Part shown: piece after piece, positions 50,380 to 59,693 of the stretch
Numbering within the stretch: the first letter of the stretch is position 1
How the letters are laid out: the number at the start of each line of letters is the position of its first letter
Assembly: GCA_036961295.1 (NCBI GenBank)
Contig: JBALVX010000001.1
Coordinates: 310,001 to 374,000, forward strand
Direction: 5' to 3'
From: JAGPUQ01 sp036961295
Lineage (GTDB): Bacteria > Pseudomonadota > Gammaproteobacteria > Pseudomonadales > Porticoccaceae
DNA: 64,000 bases
Translations under genes and position numbers: made by a program
Notes under the pieces: generated by a model
Seen by the model: only the letters and a program-made list of their open reading frames with translations
Told to the model about the DNA's origin: nothing
Database searches by the model: none

Positions 50380-52443
50380 ATGGCATTTCGCTTGGGTGTG
50401 GATGTGGGCGGTACGTTTACCGATCTACTATTAATAAACGATGAAAGCGGTCAGACCTGGACGGCAAAAATACCCTCTACTCCCGATGATTCTTCTCGTG
50501 GAGTGTTAAACGGTGTCCAGCGAATTTGCGAAACATCCGGTGTTGATCCTCAGTTAATTGAGTGGGTGATGCACGGTACTACCGTCGCGACCAATGCGGT
50601 ATTAACCGGGCGCGGTGCTCGGGTTGGCCTGGTGACTACTTCTGGTTTTAAAGATGTATTACAGGTTGCTCGATCCTTCTGCCCCGGTGGTCTTGGCGGC
50701 TGGGTAAGTTACGTAAAAAAGCCGCTGCTCGCACCGTTGGAATTAACCATAGAAGCTGAAGAGCGCGTGGGTGGAAAAGGAGAAATTGTCCGCGAGTTAG
50801 ATGTGGATACATTACGCGTCGATTTGCGGAGGCTTCACGCTAAAGGAGAAGTCGAGGCCCTAACCATTTGTTTATTTAATGCCTACTTAAATCCGCTCAA
50901 CGAGCAGTTGGCCAAACAGGTGGCGCAGGAAATTTTTGTGGGTATACCCGTGTCTATTTCCAGTGATGTGATTCCCGAAATGCAGGAGTATGAGCGAACC
51001 GAAACTACCGTAGTTAATTCTTACGTGCGCCCTGAAGTTGAAAACTATATCAATAATTTACAGCGCCAACTGACGGAAAAAATGAAGGATGTGCGCTTGT
51101 CGATTTTGCGTTCCGATGGTGGTTTAACTTCGGTTACTGGTGCCGCCGAGTCACCGGTTAATTTACTGTTGTCAGGGCCTGCGGGTGGCGTTGCCGGAGC
51201 AACGTATTTTTGCAGCAAGGGCGGTTTCGACGATATTTTAACTTTTGATATGGGTGGCACTTCTACGGATGTCGCGTTGATTCAAAACGGTCGCGCCCGC
51301 ATTCGCCGTGAAACTCGCGTGGGCGATGTGGTGGTGCGTGCACCCTCGGTAGATGTGCGAACGGTCGGCGCTGGCGGCGGTTCCATCGCCTTTGTGCCCG
51401 AGCTAACCAGAGCGCTCCGAGTCGGCCCGCAGAGTGCTGGCGCAGAACCCGGCCCGGCAGCCTATTGTAAGGGTGGTACAGAGCCGACGGTGACCGATGC
51501 CAATGTGGTGCTGGGTTATTTGCCGTCGGATGTAAAATTGGGCGGAGAAATGCAGATCGATAAATCTCGATCTGTCGCCGTGGTGCAGAACATAGCCGAC
51601 GCCATGGGTATTTCTTTAATGGATGCGGCCGAAGGTATCGTGCGCATTGTTAACGAATCAATGTTTGGCGCGTTGCGACTGGTGTCGGTGGAGCAGGGCT
51701 TTGACCCGCGAGAATTTGCCTTGGTTGGCTTTGGTGGCGCGGGGCCGCTTCACGCCAATGCGCTTGGTCAGTTGCTGAATTCCTGGCCGGTCATTGTACC
51801 GCCCAGTCCCGGAGTGTTGTGTGCTTATGGTGATATATCTACCCAGGTACAGAACGAAGCATCGCGCAGTTTTGTGCGCGCTTTATCCGAACTGAAGGTA
51901 GATGAAATATTACAGGAGTTGGGAAGTCTACGCGCACGCGCGGCGGAGCCTCTAAATCGCGATGGTATTCCAGAGGCCGAGCAGGAAGTGGTGTATCAGG
52001 CGGACGTGCGCTATGCCGGACAGGCCTTTCAGTTGTCGCTGGATTTTAATGAACAAAGTTTAAAACAGAAAGGTATTGCTGCACTGGTCGAAGAGTTTGA
52101 TCGCGAGCATGTTCAATTATTTACTTTTTCTCTCGAAGAAGGGCACGAGTTGGTGATGCTGCGTGCCGTCGTGCGCGCGAAATCTGGAACGATTCCCTTG
52201 CTGCGAGCCGGGGAGAGCAGTGGCGACCTCAGTCAGGCGCGTATTCAGGACAGCGAAATATGGTATCAGGGGCAGTCTCACCCGACGATTATTTACGATC
52301 GCGATAAATTGGGGGCAGGGCAGTGTGTGGATGGGCCAGCGATTATTGTGGAAATGGATTCCACTACCGTGGTGTTACCTGACTTTACTGCTACCGTCGA
52401 CACCATTGGCAATCTTCTGATCAACCCTGCGGAGAGCGTGTAA
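50380..52443 (+). CDS. hydantoinase/oxoprolinase subunit A (HyuA-type, ATP-dependent)
   Basis: A 687-residue subunit of an ATP-dependent ring-opening or carboxylating enzyme. The ASKHA fold shows in RLGVDVGGTFTDLLLI, MHGTTVATNAVLTGRGARVGL, LTFDMGGTSTDVALI and VDVRTVGAGGGSIAFV, followed by GPQSAGAEPGPAAYCKGG. AGAGG precedes ATG 50380. Together with the HyuB subunit two bases downstream it is like N-methylhydantoinase, 5-oxoprolinase, caprolactamase or acetone/acetophenone carboxylase; the last would need a third subunit, which is absent, favouring an amide ring as substrate. Confidence 0.9.
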   Translation: MAFRLGVDVGGTFTDLLLINDESGQTWTAKIPSTPDDSSRGVLNGVQRICETSGVDPQLIEWVMHGTTVATNAVLTGRGARVGLVTTSGFKDVLQVARSFCPGGLGGWVSYVKKPLLAPLELTIEAEERVGGKGEIVRELDVDTLRVDLRRLHAKGEVEALTICLFNAYLNPLNEQLAKQVAQEIFVGIPVSISSDVIPEMQEYERTETTVVNSYVRPEVENYINNLQRQLTEKMKDVRLSILRSDGGLTSVTGAAESPVNLLLSGPAGGVAGATYFCSKGGFDDILTFDMGGTSTDVALIQNGRARIRRETRVGDVVVRAPSVDVRTVGAGGGSIAFVPELTRALRVGPQSAGAEPGPAAYCKGGTEPTVTDANVVLGYLPSDVKLGGEMQIDKSRSVAVVQNIADAMGISLMDAAEGIVRIVNESMFGALRLVSVEQGFDPREFALVGFGGAGPLHANALGQLLNSWPVIVPPSPGVLCAYGDISTQVQNEASRSFVRALSELKVDEILQELGSLRARAAEPLNRDGIPEAEQEVVYQADVRYAGQAFQLSLDFNEQSLKQKGIAALVEEFDREHVQLFTFSLEEGHELVMLRAVVRAKSGTIPLLRAGESSGDLSQARIQDSEIWYQGQSHPTIIYDRDKLGAGQCVDGPAIIVEMDSTTVVLPDFTATVDTIGNLLINPAESV

Positions 52444-52445
52444 TC

Positions 52446-54320
52446 ATGACCGCGAAAATTATTGAAACAAATACAGCACCCTTCTTAAATCAGGATCTTG
52501 ATACGGTAACGGTCGATATTATCGAAAATGGCTTGCGCAATGCCCGGGAGGAAATGGATGCGGTGTTATTTCGCACCGCAATGAGTCCCGGTATTCGCGA
52601 GCAGGGCGATTGCTTTCCGATGATTGCGAACCGGGATGGCAAGATGGTGGTTGGTCAATTCGGCTCATTTATTCACGGGTTTTTACAGGCCTATCAGGGG
52701 GATATTGAGGAGGGCGACATCCTCATTACCAATGACCCCTATATGTGTAATGGTGCGGTTAGTCATCTGCCCGACTGGATCGTGCTGTTACCGGTGTTTA
52801 AGGATGGCCGCCATATCGCGTGGTCGGCGATGTTTGGACATATGTCCGACAACGGTGGCATGGTGCCTGGTAGTATCCCTATCGGCGCCGAAACCATTTT
52901 TCAGGAAGGCATTCGCATACCGCCGACCAAACTTTATCGTCAGGGTGTGCTGCAGAGCGATTTGCTCGAGTTGATTTTACACAACGTACGCACGCCGCAG
53001 TGGAATCGTTTTGATTTACAGGCCCTGGTGGCCGCTTGTCGCACCGCCGGGAAACGTTGTGTGGAGCTGGCGCAGCGCTTTGGTGACGATGTTTTTCATC
53101 AAACTATGAACGTGATGCTGGCTCGCAACCACATCGCGATGAAACGCATTATTGAAATGATTATTCCGGAAGAACCACGAGTGTTCGAAGATTATCTCTG
53201 TGACGATGGTGTGGGTTCAGGTCCCTACAAAATTCGTTGTAAACTCTGGCGCGAAGGTTCGCGGGCGATTTTTGATTTTGAGGGTACCGATCCACAGGCA
53301 AAAAGCTCAATCAATTTCTATCTCAGCGAAGAAATGTTCAAAATGTTTTTCGGCTCGTTTACCATCAATATGGTTGATCCCCATATCCTGTTTAACGATG
53401 GTTTTTATGATTTGGTCGATGTCCGAATCCCGGAGGGCTGTTTGCTGAAACCACAGTTTCCGGCGGCACTATCCGGTCGCACTCACGCGCTGGGCCGAAT
53501 TTTCGATGTCCTGGGTGGGCTACTGGGGCAAAGCGCTCCGGAATCCATGAATGCCGCTGGATTTTCAGATAGCCCCCATTTGTTTTATTCCGGCTACGAC
53601 GATAAAGGTGAGTGGTTCCAGCTATTTCAAATTGGTTTTGGCGGAGTGCCGGGACGTCCCGTCGGCGATGGCCCGGATGGTCATTCATTGTGGCCGGGTT
53701 TTACCAATGTGCCCAATGAATTTATAGAAGCTTATTTTCCCTTGCGCATTGAACGCTACGAAAACATTCCCGATTCCGGTGGTGCAGGTTTGCATCGCGG
53801 TGGTAATGGCTTGTCCGTCGCGTATTGTTTTCTGGCCGATGGTAAAGTGGCCATCCACGACGATCGCTGGTTAACCTATCCCTGGGGAGTTAACGGTGGC
53901 AAACCGGGTCTGCGCTCTACCAAGCGCCTGGTACGTACGGATGGTAGTGAGCAGTGGTTACCAGCCAAATGTGAGAATATTGTGGTGAATAAGGGCGACC
54001 TTCTGTACTTTAACACCTGGGGTGGCGGTGGCTGGGGTGACGCGTTACAACGACAGCCAGAGCTGGTGCTCCAGGACATAGAGCGCGGTCTGGTGAGCCA
54101 GCAGGGTGCTCGAGCTTACGGCGTCGTTATCGACGACGCGGGTGCAATCGATAGTGTTGCTACGGTGCAGTTGCGCGAGCAAATGTCCGTAGATCGAGGT
54201 GAGATTGAGACTTTCGATTTCGGCGGCAGTATTGAAGACATCAAGGCTCGTTGTCAGGCTGAAACGCATCTACCACCACCTCAAACACCGATATTTTCAT
54301 CGAACACAGGTGGTCTTTAA
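52446..54320 (+). CDS. hydantoinase/oxoprolinase subunit B (HyuB-type)
   Basis: A 624-residue partner of the HyuA-type subunit, which phosphorylates the substrate while this half hydrolyses or carboxylates it. Motifs: MSPGIREQGDCFPMI near residue 40-55, ITNDPYMCNGAVSHLPDW, FGHMSDNGGMVPGSIPIG and GGAGLHRGGNGLSVAY-like segment SGGAGLHRGGNGLS. The Asp/His residues of the MSDNGG segment bind metal in the family. It is translationally close to hyuA. Substrate unknown. Confidence 0.9.
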   Translation: MTAKIIETNTAPFLNQDLDTVTVDIIENGLRNAREEMDAVLFRTAMSPGIREQGDCFPMIANRDGKMVVGQFGSFIHGFLQAYQGDIEEGDILITNDPYMCNGAVSHLPDWIVLLPVFKDGRHIAWSAMFGHMSDNGGMVPGSIPIGAETIFQEGIRIPPTKLYRQGVLQSDLLELILHNVRTPQWNRFDLQALVAACRTAGKRCVELAQRFGDDVFHQTMNVMLARNHIAMKRIIEMIIPEEPRVFEDYLCDDGVGSGPYKIRCKLWREGSRAIFDFEGTDPQAKSSINFYLSEEMFKMFFGSFTINMVDPHILFNDGFYDLVDVRIPEGCLLKPQFPAALSGRTHALGRIFDVLGGLLGQSAPESMNAAGFSDSPHLFYSGYDDKGEWFQLFQIGFGGVPGRPVGDGPDGHSLWPGFTNVPNEFIEAYFPLRIERYENIPDSGGAGLHRGGNGLSVAYCFLADGKVAIHDDRWLTYPWGVNGGKPGLRSTKRLVRTDGSEQWLPAKCENIVVNKGDLLYFNTWGGGGWGDALQRQPELVLQDIERGLVSQQGARAYGVVIDDAGAIDSVATVQLREQMSVDRGEIETFDFGGSIEDIKARCQAETHLPPPQTPIFSSNTGGL

Positions 54321-54334
54321 GAGGAGAGAAGCAC

Positions 54335-54736
54335 ATGTTAGATTCTGTTCATCATATCGCTTTTGTTGTAAAAAATTTGGATGCGGCGGTCGCAAGTTAT
54401 GAGAAACTATTAGATATCCCGATGTTCGAGCGCGGTCCTGTACCGGAACGTGGCGGTGAAATAGCGATTTTTAAATTGCGCAATACGCGTCTCGAATTAG
54501 CTTCTCCGACAGGGCCGGGGTTTTTACAGGACCTACTTGACAACAAAGGTGAAGGATTTTTCCATATTGGCTTTGGCGTCGACGATATGAGTGCTGCTGT
54601 TGATGAATTGCAAGGCAAGGGGATCAATATGAGCGGCCCCGAGAAAACGATTTATAAGGACTGGCGCATCGCTTATATAGACCAGTCAGATACAGCCGGC
54701 ATTTATGCGCATTTAATTACTAATGATGCTGAATGA
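54335..54736 (+). CDS. VOC-superfamily protein, methylmalonyl-CoA epimerase-like
   Basis: A 133-residue vicinal-oxygen-chelate protein: LDSVHHIAFVVKNLDAAVAS at the start and GFFHIGFGVDDMSAAVDELQ in the second half, with His and Glu metal ligands in the usual places (His in VHHIAFV, His in FFHIGFG). Good AGGAGAG site before ATG 54335. Members include methylmalonyl-CoA epimerase, so it may epimerise an acyl-CoA or hydantoin-type centre of this pathway; that is inference. Confidence 0.82.
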   Translation: MLDSVHHIAFVVKNLDAAVASYEKLLDIPMFERGPVPERGGEIAIFKLRNTRLELASPTGPGFLQDLLDNKGEGFFHIGFGVDDMSAAVDELQGKGINMSGPEKTIYKDWRIAYIDQSDTAGIYAHLITNDAE

Positions 54737-54757
54737 ATAAGTAAGAGAAGAATAACC

Positions 54758-55399
54758 ATGGTAGACAAGATGGCAGATGATAAAGATAAAAATTATGCGG
54801 GCGTCTGGGATAACCGGATAGGCTTTGGCAGGAAGCCGGCCTTGCTTGTTATCGATTTTATGAAAGGTTATACCGCAGAAGATTCACCTTTGTTCGCGCC
54901 AGGTGTAGTGACAGCTGTGGCAGAAAGCGAAGCGCTACTCGCCGTAGCCCGTGAATGCTCAGTCCCAATTATTCATACCATCGTGCGTTATAACCCGGTT
55001 ACTTTTGAAGATGGTGGCATGTGGATCAAAAAAGCACCGGTATTAAAATGTTTGGTTGAGGGTAACCCCTATGCCGAAACCTGTGATGAAGTATTACCCA
55101 TTGCGGGCGAAACCATTGTCACTAAAAATTACGCTAGCGCGTTTTTCGGCACGAGTATTGCCGCGACCTTAATCGCGCAGGGTATCGATACCGCCATAAT
55201 GATCGGTTGCTCGACCAGTGGTTGCATTCGCGCCAGCGCTGTCGATGCGGTACAACATGGATTCCGTTCTATAGTGGTTCGTGAATGCGTCGGTGATCGG
55301 CATCCCGATCCCCACGATGCTAACTTGTTCGATATTGATTCGAAATATGGCGACGTGGTGAGCAAAATCGAAACTATTGAATACTTCAGGTCTTTGTAA
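54758..55399 (+). CDS. isochorismatase-fold amidohydrolase, N-carbamoylsarcosine amidase-like
   Basis: A 213-residue cysteine hydrolase with the triad D33 (LLVIDFMKGYT), K123 (VTKNYASAFFGT) and C156 (IGCSTSGCIRASAVDAV). The CSTSGC-R signature is that of N-carbamoylsarcosine amidohydrolase and maleamate amidase rather than of isochorismatase itself. After ring opening of a hydantoin-like compound it could remove the carbamoyl group to ammonia and CO2. It stands 21 bases behind the VOC gene in the same operon. Confidence 0.87.
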   Translation: MVDKMADDKDKNYAGVWDNRIGFGRKPALLVIDFMKGYTAEDSPLFAPGVVTAVAESEALLAVARECSVPIIHTIVRYNPVTFEDGGMWIKKAPVLKCLVEGNPYAETCDEVLPIAGETIVTKNYASAFFGTSIAATLIAQGIDTAIMIGCSTSGCIRASAVDAVQHGFRSIVVRECVGDRHPDPHDANLFDIDSKYGDVVSKIETIEYFRSL

Positions 55400-55435
55400 A
55401 CATAACAAAATAATTTTGGTAAGGGAGATAGCGCG

Positions 55436-56323
55436 ATGAGTGAAAAGCTAACACAAACCAGTCGTTACGAATTTTCCGCTATTATTGATAGAGCGCCACT
55501 TAAGCTACCTAAGGGAGCGCGGGTAGCCGTTGTTCCCTATATTAATATTGAGCATTTTCCCGAAGATATTGCCGGCACAGCATTAGTGCCTGGCACCGCT
55601 GGTTTTACACCGGACACCCTCAATTACGGTTGGCGGGATTACGGCAACCGGGTCGGCCTGTGGCGTATGATGGAGATGATGGATAAATACGGTTATCGCG
55701 GTACGGTATGCCTTAACTCAGACATTATTCGTGAATATCCACGTATCATAGAAGAGGGAGAGAAACGCGACTGGGCCTGGATTGGACACGGCATTAACAA
55801 CGCTCCCGCCAATTTTCTCAGTGGGAAGGAAGAAGATCGGGAGCGTGAAATTATCGCCACCGTATTGAAGGAAATGGAATCGGCTCTGGGACGAAAAACC
55901 AAAGGTTGGCTAGGGCCATTTTTGTGCGAAACGTTTAATACGCCGGATATTCTTGCGGAGCTGGGTGTTGAATATCTTTGTGATTTCACCGCCGACGACC
56001 AGCCGTTTAAATTTAACGTTAAGAACGGTAACCTGATTTCTGTGCCTTATACCGTAGAGTTAAATGACATTCCGGCGATTATGAATATCGGTGTCAGCGG
56101 AGAGCAATTTGGCGATATGATTATCGACCAGTTCGATGTGCTGTATGAGGAAGGGCAGCACAACGCCAGAATTATGCCGATATGTCTACATACCTTTTTG
56201 GTAGGGCAACCGTTTCGGGCCAAGCATTTAGCACGAGCCTTTAAATACATTGCCGAGCACGACGATGTCTGGTTAACCACCGGCGATGAGGTTAACGACT
56301 GGTATCGACAGAGTTATATGTGA
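55436..56323 (+). CDS. polysaccharide-deacetylase-fold hydrolase, PuuE-like
   Basis: A 295-residue NodB-fold protein close to PuuE allantoinase: NYGWRDYGNRVGLWRMMEMM, YRGTVCLNSDIIREYP, WIGHGINNAPANF and ICLHTFLVGQPFRAKHL. This branch hydrolyses cyclic ureides or related amides without the classic sugar deacetylase function. GGGAGATAG precedes ATG 55436. It is the last gene of the inducible cluster, so the system holds two candidate cyclic-amide-opening activities (this and HyuAB). Confidence 0.85.
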   Translation: MSEKLTQTSRYEFSAIIDRAPLKLPKGARVAVVPYINIEHFPEDIAGTALVPGTAGFTPDTLNYGWRDYGNRVGLWRMMEMMDKYGYRGTVCLNSDIIREYPRIIEEGEKRDWAWIGHGINNAPANFLSGKEEDREREIIATVLKEMESALGRKTKGWLGPFLCETFNTPDILAELGVEYLCDFTADDQPFKFNVKNGNLISVPYTVELNDIPAIMNIGVSGEQFGDMIIDQFDVLYEEGQHNARIMPICLHTFLVGQPFRAKHLARAFKYIAEHDDVWLTTGDEVNDWYRQSYM

Positions 56324-56426
56324 GTTGATTAAAAGTTGGAGAATATTATATATGGAATATTTTCGATTTATTGATTGTGATTAGTCATGCCTATCAAATG
56401 TTCACCTTAACTGGTCGCCAGTGTGT

Positions 56427-56903
56427 TTAGTCGACAGTAATAGGCATCTCGGTTCTATAAATAACCTGTTTTAACGAAAAGCTTGACTCTATGTTTCCAA
56501 CACAGGGAATAGTGGTAATTTTATCAAGCAAAAATTGCTCATAGCTTTCCATGTCCGGCATGACGACGCGCAATAAATAATCGGATGTCCCCGTCATTAA
56601 GTAGCACTCCATAATTTCTTTGTAGCCGCTAATACGTGATTCAAAATCTTCGAGAGCAGTGCGGCCCTGATTGCTAAGGCGAACGGTGACGAATACGCTA
56701 ATAGGTAAACCAACCAGAATGGGATCGACGATCCCGACATAACGTTTGATAAGCCCGTCGCGTTCCAGGGCCTTGACGCGGCGCAAGCAAGGAGAGGGTG
56801 ATAAGCCGATTTTATCAGCCAGCTCTGTATTGGGTATTTTCGCGTTGGATTGAACATGGCGTAGTAGCTCGCAATCCGTCTTATCTAGCCTATATTTTGG
56901 CAT
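56427..56903 (-). CDS. Lrp/AsnC-family regulator, divergent from aceE
   Basis: A 158-residue feast/famine regulator. The helix-turn-helix is at residues 20-60 (NTELADKIGLSPSPCLRRVK), followed by the RAM ligand domain with YLMTGTSDYLLRVVMPDMES. It lies 144 bases upstream of aceE on the opposite strand, in an unusually AT-rich gap well suited to Lrp-type binding, so it probably controls aceE. It converges with the end of the catabolic cluster. Confidence 0.9.
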   Translation of the reverse strand: MPKYRLDKTDCELLRHVQSNAKIPNTELADKIGLSPSPCLRRVKALERDGLIKRYVGIVDPILVGLPISVFVTVRLSNQGRTALEDFESRISGYKEIMECYLMTGTSDYLLRVVMPDMESYEQFLLDKITTIPCVGNIESSFSLKQVIYRTEMPITVD

Positions 56904-57047
56904 AATCGGTTATTTAATGTTAAATATTAGTTAATAATTCTAAATTATATAATTTTATAGCTATATTTCGCAATCCCGTATTTTTTTCTTCAAGTACAAT
57001 TACCCGGACGCTTTTGAAAATTGGCTTGCTTTGAGGAGATTGCCCCT

Positions 57048-59693
57048 ATGGCCGCCTTATCTATTGAAGAGATGATTGACGACAAAAAGGAATGGATAGA
57101 GTCCATAGAGGATATACGCAGAACCTTTGGTGACGAGGGTGTCAGGGAGATGTTACACACCCTTCAGGATCACGCTTTAAAGCTAAACATTTCATTTAAC
57201 GATGCAACGCTTAATACCGCCTACATCAATACTATTCCGCCGAGTGAACAACCGCAGTTTCCTGGTGATATCGGGATGGAAAAGCGGATAGAAAATATTA
57301 TTCGTTGGAATGCGATGGCGATGGTGTTGCGAGCCCAGGATGAAGGTTCGGGCGTAGGTGGCCATATTGCCACCTACGCTTCTGCCGCAACCATGTTGGA
57401 GGTGGGCTTTAATCACTTTTTTCAATCTCAATCGGAGGATTACGGGGGCGATTTAGTCCTGCCGCAACCCCATTCGGCACCCGGTATTTACGCGCGAGCT
57501 TTCCTAGAAGGTCGTTTGACTGAGCAACAATTATATAACTATCGCAGGGAGCTGGGTGAAGGTGGCGGGCTTTCGTCTTATCCACACCCGCGGGCGATGC
57601 CAGATTTCTGGCAGATGCCGACCGCTTCTATGGGGCTATCGACGCCGTCGGCCATCTATCAGGCTCGGTTTGCTAAATATCTTGAAAACCGGGGTTTAAA
57701 ACAAAATAGCACTGGAAAAATTTGGTGTTTTATCGGTGACGGTGAAGCCGATGAGCCGGAAGTATTGGGCACCATTAATATTGCCTCTCGAGAAAAACTC
57801 GACAACTTGGTACTGGTGGTTAATTGTAATTTGCAGCGACTAGATGGTCCGGTACGAGGTAACGGTAAGATTATTCAAGAGCTCGAACGATCGTTTCGTG
57901 GTGCCGACTGGAATGTCGTCAAGGTGATCTGGGGTTCCGGTTGGGACGGGCTGCTTGCGCAAGACCGGGAAGGCATTCTACGTAAGCGCATGGATGAATG
58001 TTTGGATGGAGATTATCAGCGTTATTCAATACTTCCAGGGAACATTCAGCGTGAACATTGGGTAGAAGGTAATCCCGAGTTGGAAGGGATGATGAACACG
58101 TTGACCGATGACGAAGTCAAGAACATAAAACGTGGAGGACAAGATTCTAAAAAAATATATGCGGCGTTCAAACGTGCCAGTGAAACCAAGGATAAACCAA
58201 CTGTTATTTTAATCAAAACGGTCAAAGGTGACGGCATGGGGCCGACGGCTCAGGGTCGTAACACCGCACACCAAAAGAAAAATTTTAAACCAGAGGAACG
58301 TATCGATCTAGCTCGTAGTTACGGAATACCGATTAGCGACAATGCCGCCGCTGCCGCCGAACTTTATAAACCGTCTGAGCAGAGTGACGAAATTCAATAT
58401 CTTAAAAATCGGCGGAATGAGTTGGGCGGCTATTTACCCCAACGTAAAGTGGAATGCGCTACTCTGGAGCCGCCCGTATTGGATTTTTTTGCCGATATTT
58501 TTAAGGGTAGCGATAAGAGGAATATATCAACGACGGCAGTGATTGTACGTATTTTAAGTAAATTACTTAAAGATAAAAAATTAGGTTCTTATATCGTCCC
58601 TATTGTTCCGGATGAGGCTCGAACTTTTGGCATGGATGGACTTTTCAAAATGGCGGGCATTTATTCTCCGGAAGGACAAAAATATACTCCGGTGGATGCG
58701 GAAGCTTTGTCGTCCTATCGCGAGGCGAAAGATGGGCAAATTCTGCAAGAAGGTATCTGCGAAACAGGAGCGATGGCGTCGTTTATGGCGGCAGGAAGTG
58801 CCTACGCTATTCATAATGTACCGATGATTCCATTTTATATTTTTTATTCTATGTTTGGTTTTCAGCGCGTCGGAGACATGATTTGGAGCTGTGGCGACAT
58901 GAAATGTCGTGGTTTTTTGCTAGGAGGGACTGCCGGACGAACGACGCTGAACGGTGAAGGTTTGCAGCATCAAGATGGACACTCGCATGTGCTTGCTAGC
59001 ACGGTGCCAAATATGTTGAGTTATGACCCAGCCTTTGGTTACGAGATTGCGGTTATCGTTCGTGAAGGGATCCGTCGTATGTATACTGAGCAAGAAGATG
59101 TTTTTTACTATTTAACGGTCTACAACGAAAATTACCCGATGCCCGCACTACCCGATAATGAAGGTGTGATCCGGGGAGTGTTAAAAGGCGGTTACTGTTA
59201 TCGTTATTCTAATGAAAATACGGGTGAGGTAATAAATTTACTCTCAAGTGGAGCGATAATGCAGCAAGTATTACGCGCGGCTGATCAATTGGAGGGAGTT
59301 GGATATAGAGTTAATATTTGGAGCATCACCAGCTTTACCGAACTGCAAAGAGAAGCCGAGGCCTGTGAGCGCTGGAATCGATTGCACCCACAAGAGATAA
59401 GCAAGGTGCCTTATCTATTGGAGCTTTTTGAAAACCAACAAGGCGTGTTTATTGCGGCCACTGATTATATGAAAAGTCTGGCGAGAGGCATTGCACCCTG
59501 GTTACCAGGGCGATACGAAGTTTTAGGTACGGATGGCTACGGTCTCAGTGAGTCACGGTCAAATTTACGAAATTTCTTTGAGGTAAGTACATCGTGCGTT
59601 GTACAAGCTGCCGTTTCGGCATTATTTCATTCTGGTTTAATTAATTCTGAGGAGTTAAATCGACAATTGGTCGTGCTCAAATTGGATGTTTAG
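57048..59693 (+). CDS. aceE: pyruvate dehydrogenase E1 component, homodimeric type
   Basis: Thiamine-diphosphate enzyme that decarboxylates pyruvate and acetylates the lipoyl groups of AceF. The 881-residue protein matches AceE: RIENIIRWNAMAMVLRAQD, the ThDP motif from IGDGEADEPEVLGTI to VVNCNLQRLDGPV (about 229-265), GRTTLNGEGLQHQDGHSH. ATG 57048 follows GAGGAG. No aceF or lpd follows: a 580-base region without intact genes lies downstream. A stand-alone copy with its own Lrp-type regulator suggests a second, conditionally used E1, or an E1 acting on another 2-oxo acid with an E2 encoded elsewhere. Confidence 0.93.
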   Translation: MAALSIEEMIDDKKEWIESIEDIRRTFGDEGVREMLHTLQDHALKLNISFNDATLNTAYINTIPPSEQPQFPGDIGMEKRIENIIRWNAMAMVLRAQDEGSGVGGHIATYASAATMLEVGFNHFFQSQSEDYGGDLVLPQPHSAPGIYARAFLEGRLTEQQLYNYRRELGEGGGLSSYPHPRAMPDFWQMPTASMGLSTPSAIYQARFAKYLENRGLKQNSTGKIWCFIGDGEADEPEVLGTINIASREKLDNLVLVVNCNLQRLDGPVRGNGKIIQELERSFRGADWNVVKVIWGSGWDGLLAQDREGILRKRMDECLDGDYQRYSILPGNIQREHWVEGNPELEGMMNTLTDDEVKNIKRGGQDSKKIYAAFKRASETKDKPTVILIKTVKGDGMGPTAQGRNTAHQKKNFKPEERIDLARSYGIPISDNAAAAAELYKPSEQSDEIQYLKNRRNELGGYLPQRKVECATLEPPVLDFFADIFKGSDKRNISTTAVIVRILSKLLKDKKLGSYIVPIVPDEARTFGMDGLFKMAGIYSPEGQKYTPVDAEALSSYREAKDGQILQEGICETGAMASFMAAGSAYAIHNVPMIPFYIFYSMFGFQRVGDMIWSCGDMKCRGFLLGGTAGRTTLNGEGLQHQDGHSHVLASTVPNMLSYDPAFGYEIAVIVREGIRRMYTEQEDVFYYLTVYNENYPMPALPDNEGVIRGVLKGGYCYRYSNENTGEVINLLSSGAIMQQVLRAADQLEGVGYRVNIWSITSFTELQREAEACERWNRLHPQEISKVPYLLELFENQQGVFIAATDYMKSLARGIAPWLPGRYEVLGTDGYGLSESRSNLRNFFEVSTSCVVQAAVSALFHSGLINSEELNRQLVVLKLDV

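Noticed and set aside
50380..54320. HyuA/HyuB as acetone or acetophenone carboxylase
   Set aside because: Those enzymes need additional small subunits that are absent here; kept only as a weaker alternative to a cyclic-amide hydrolase.
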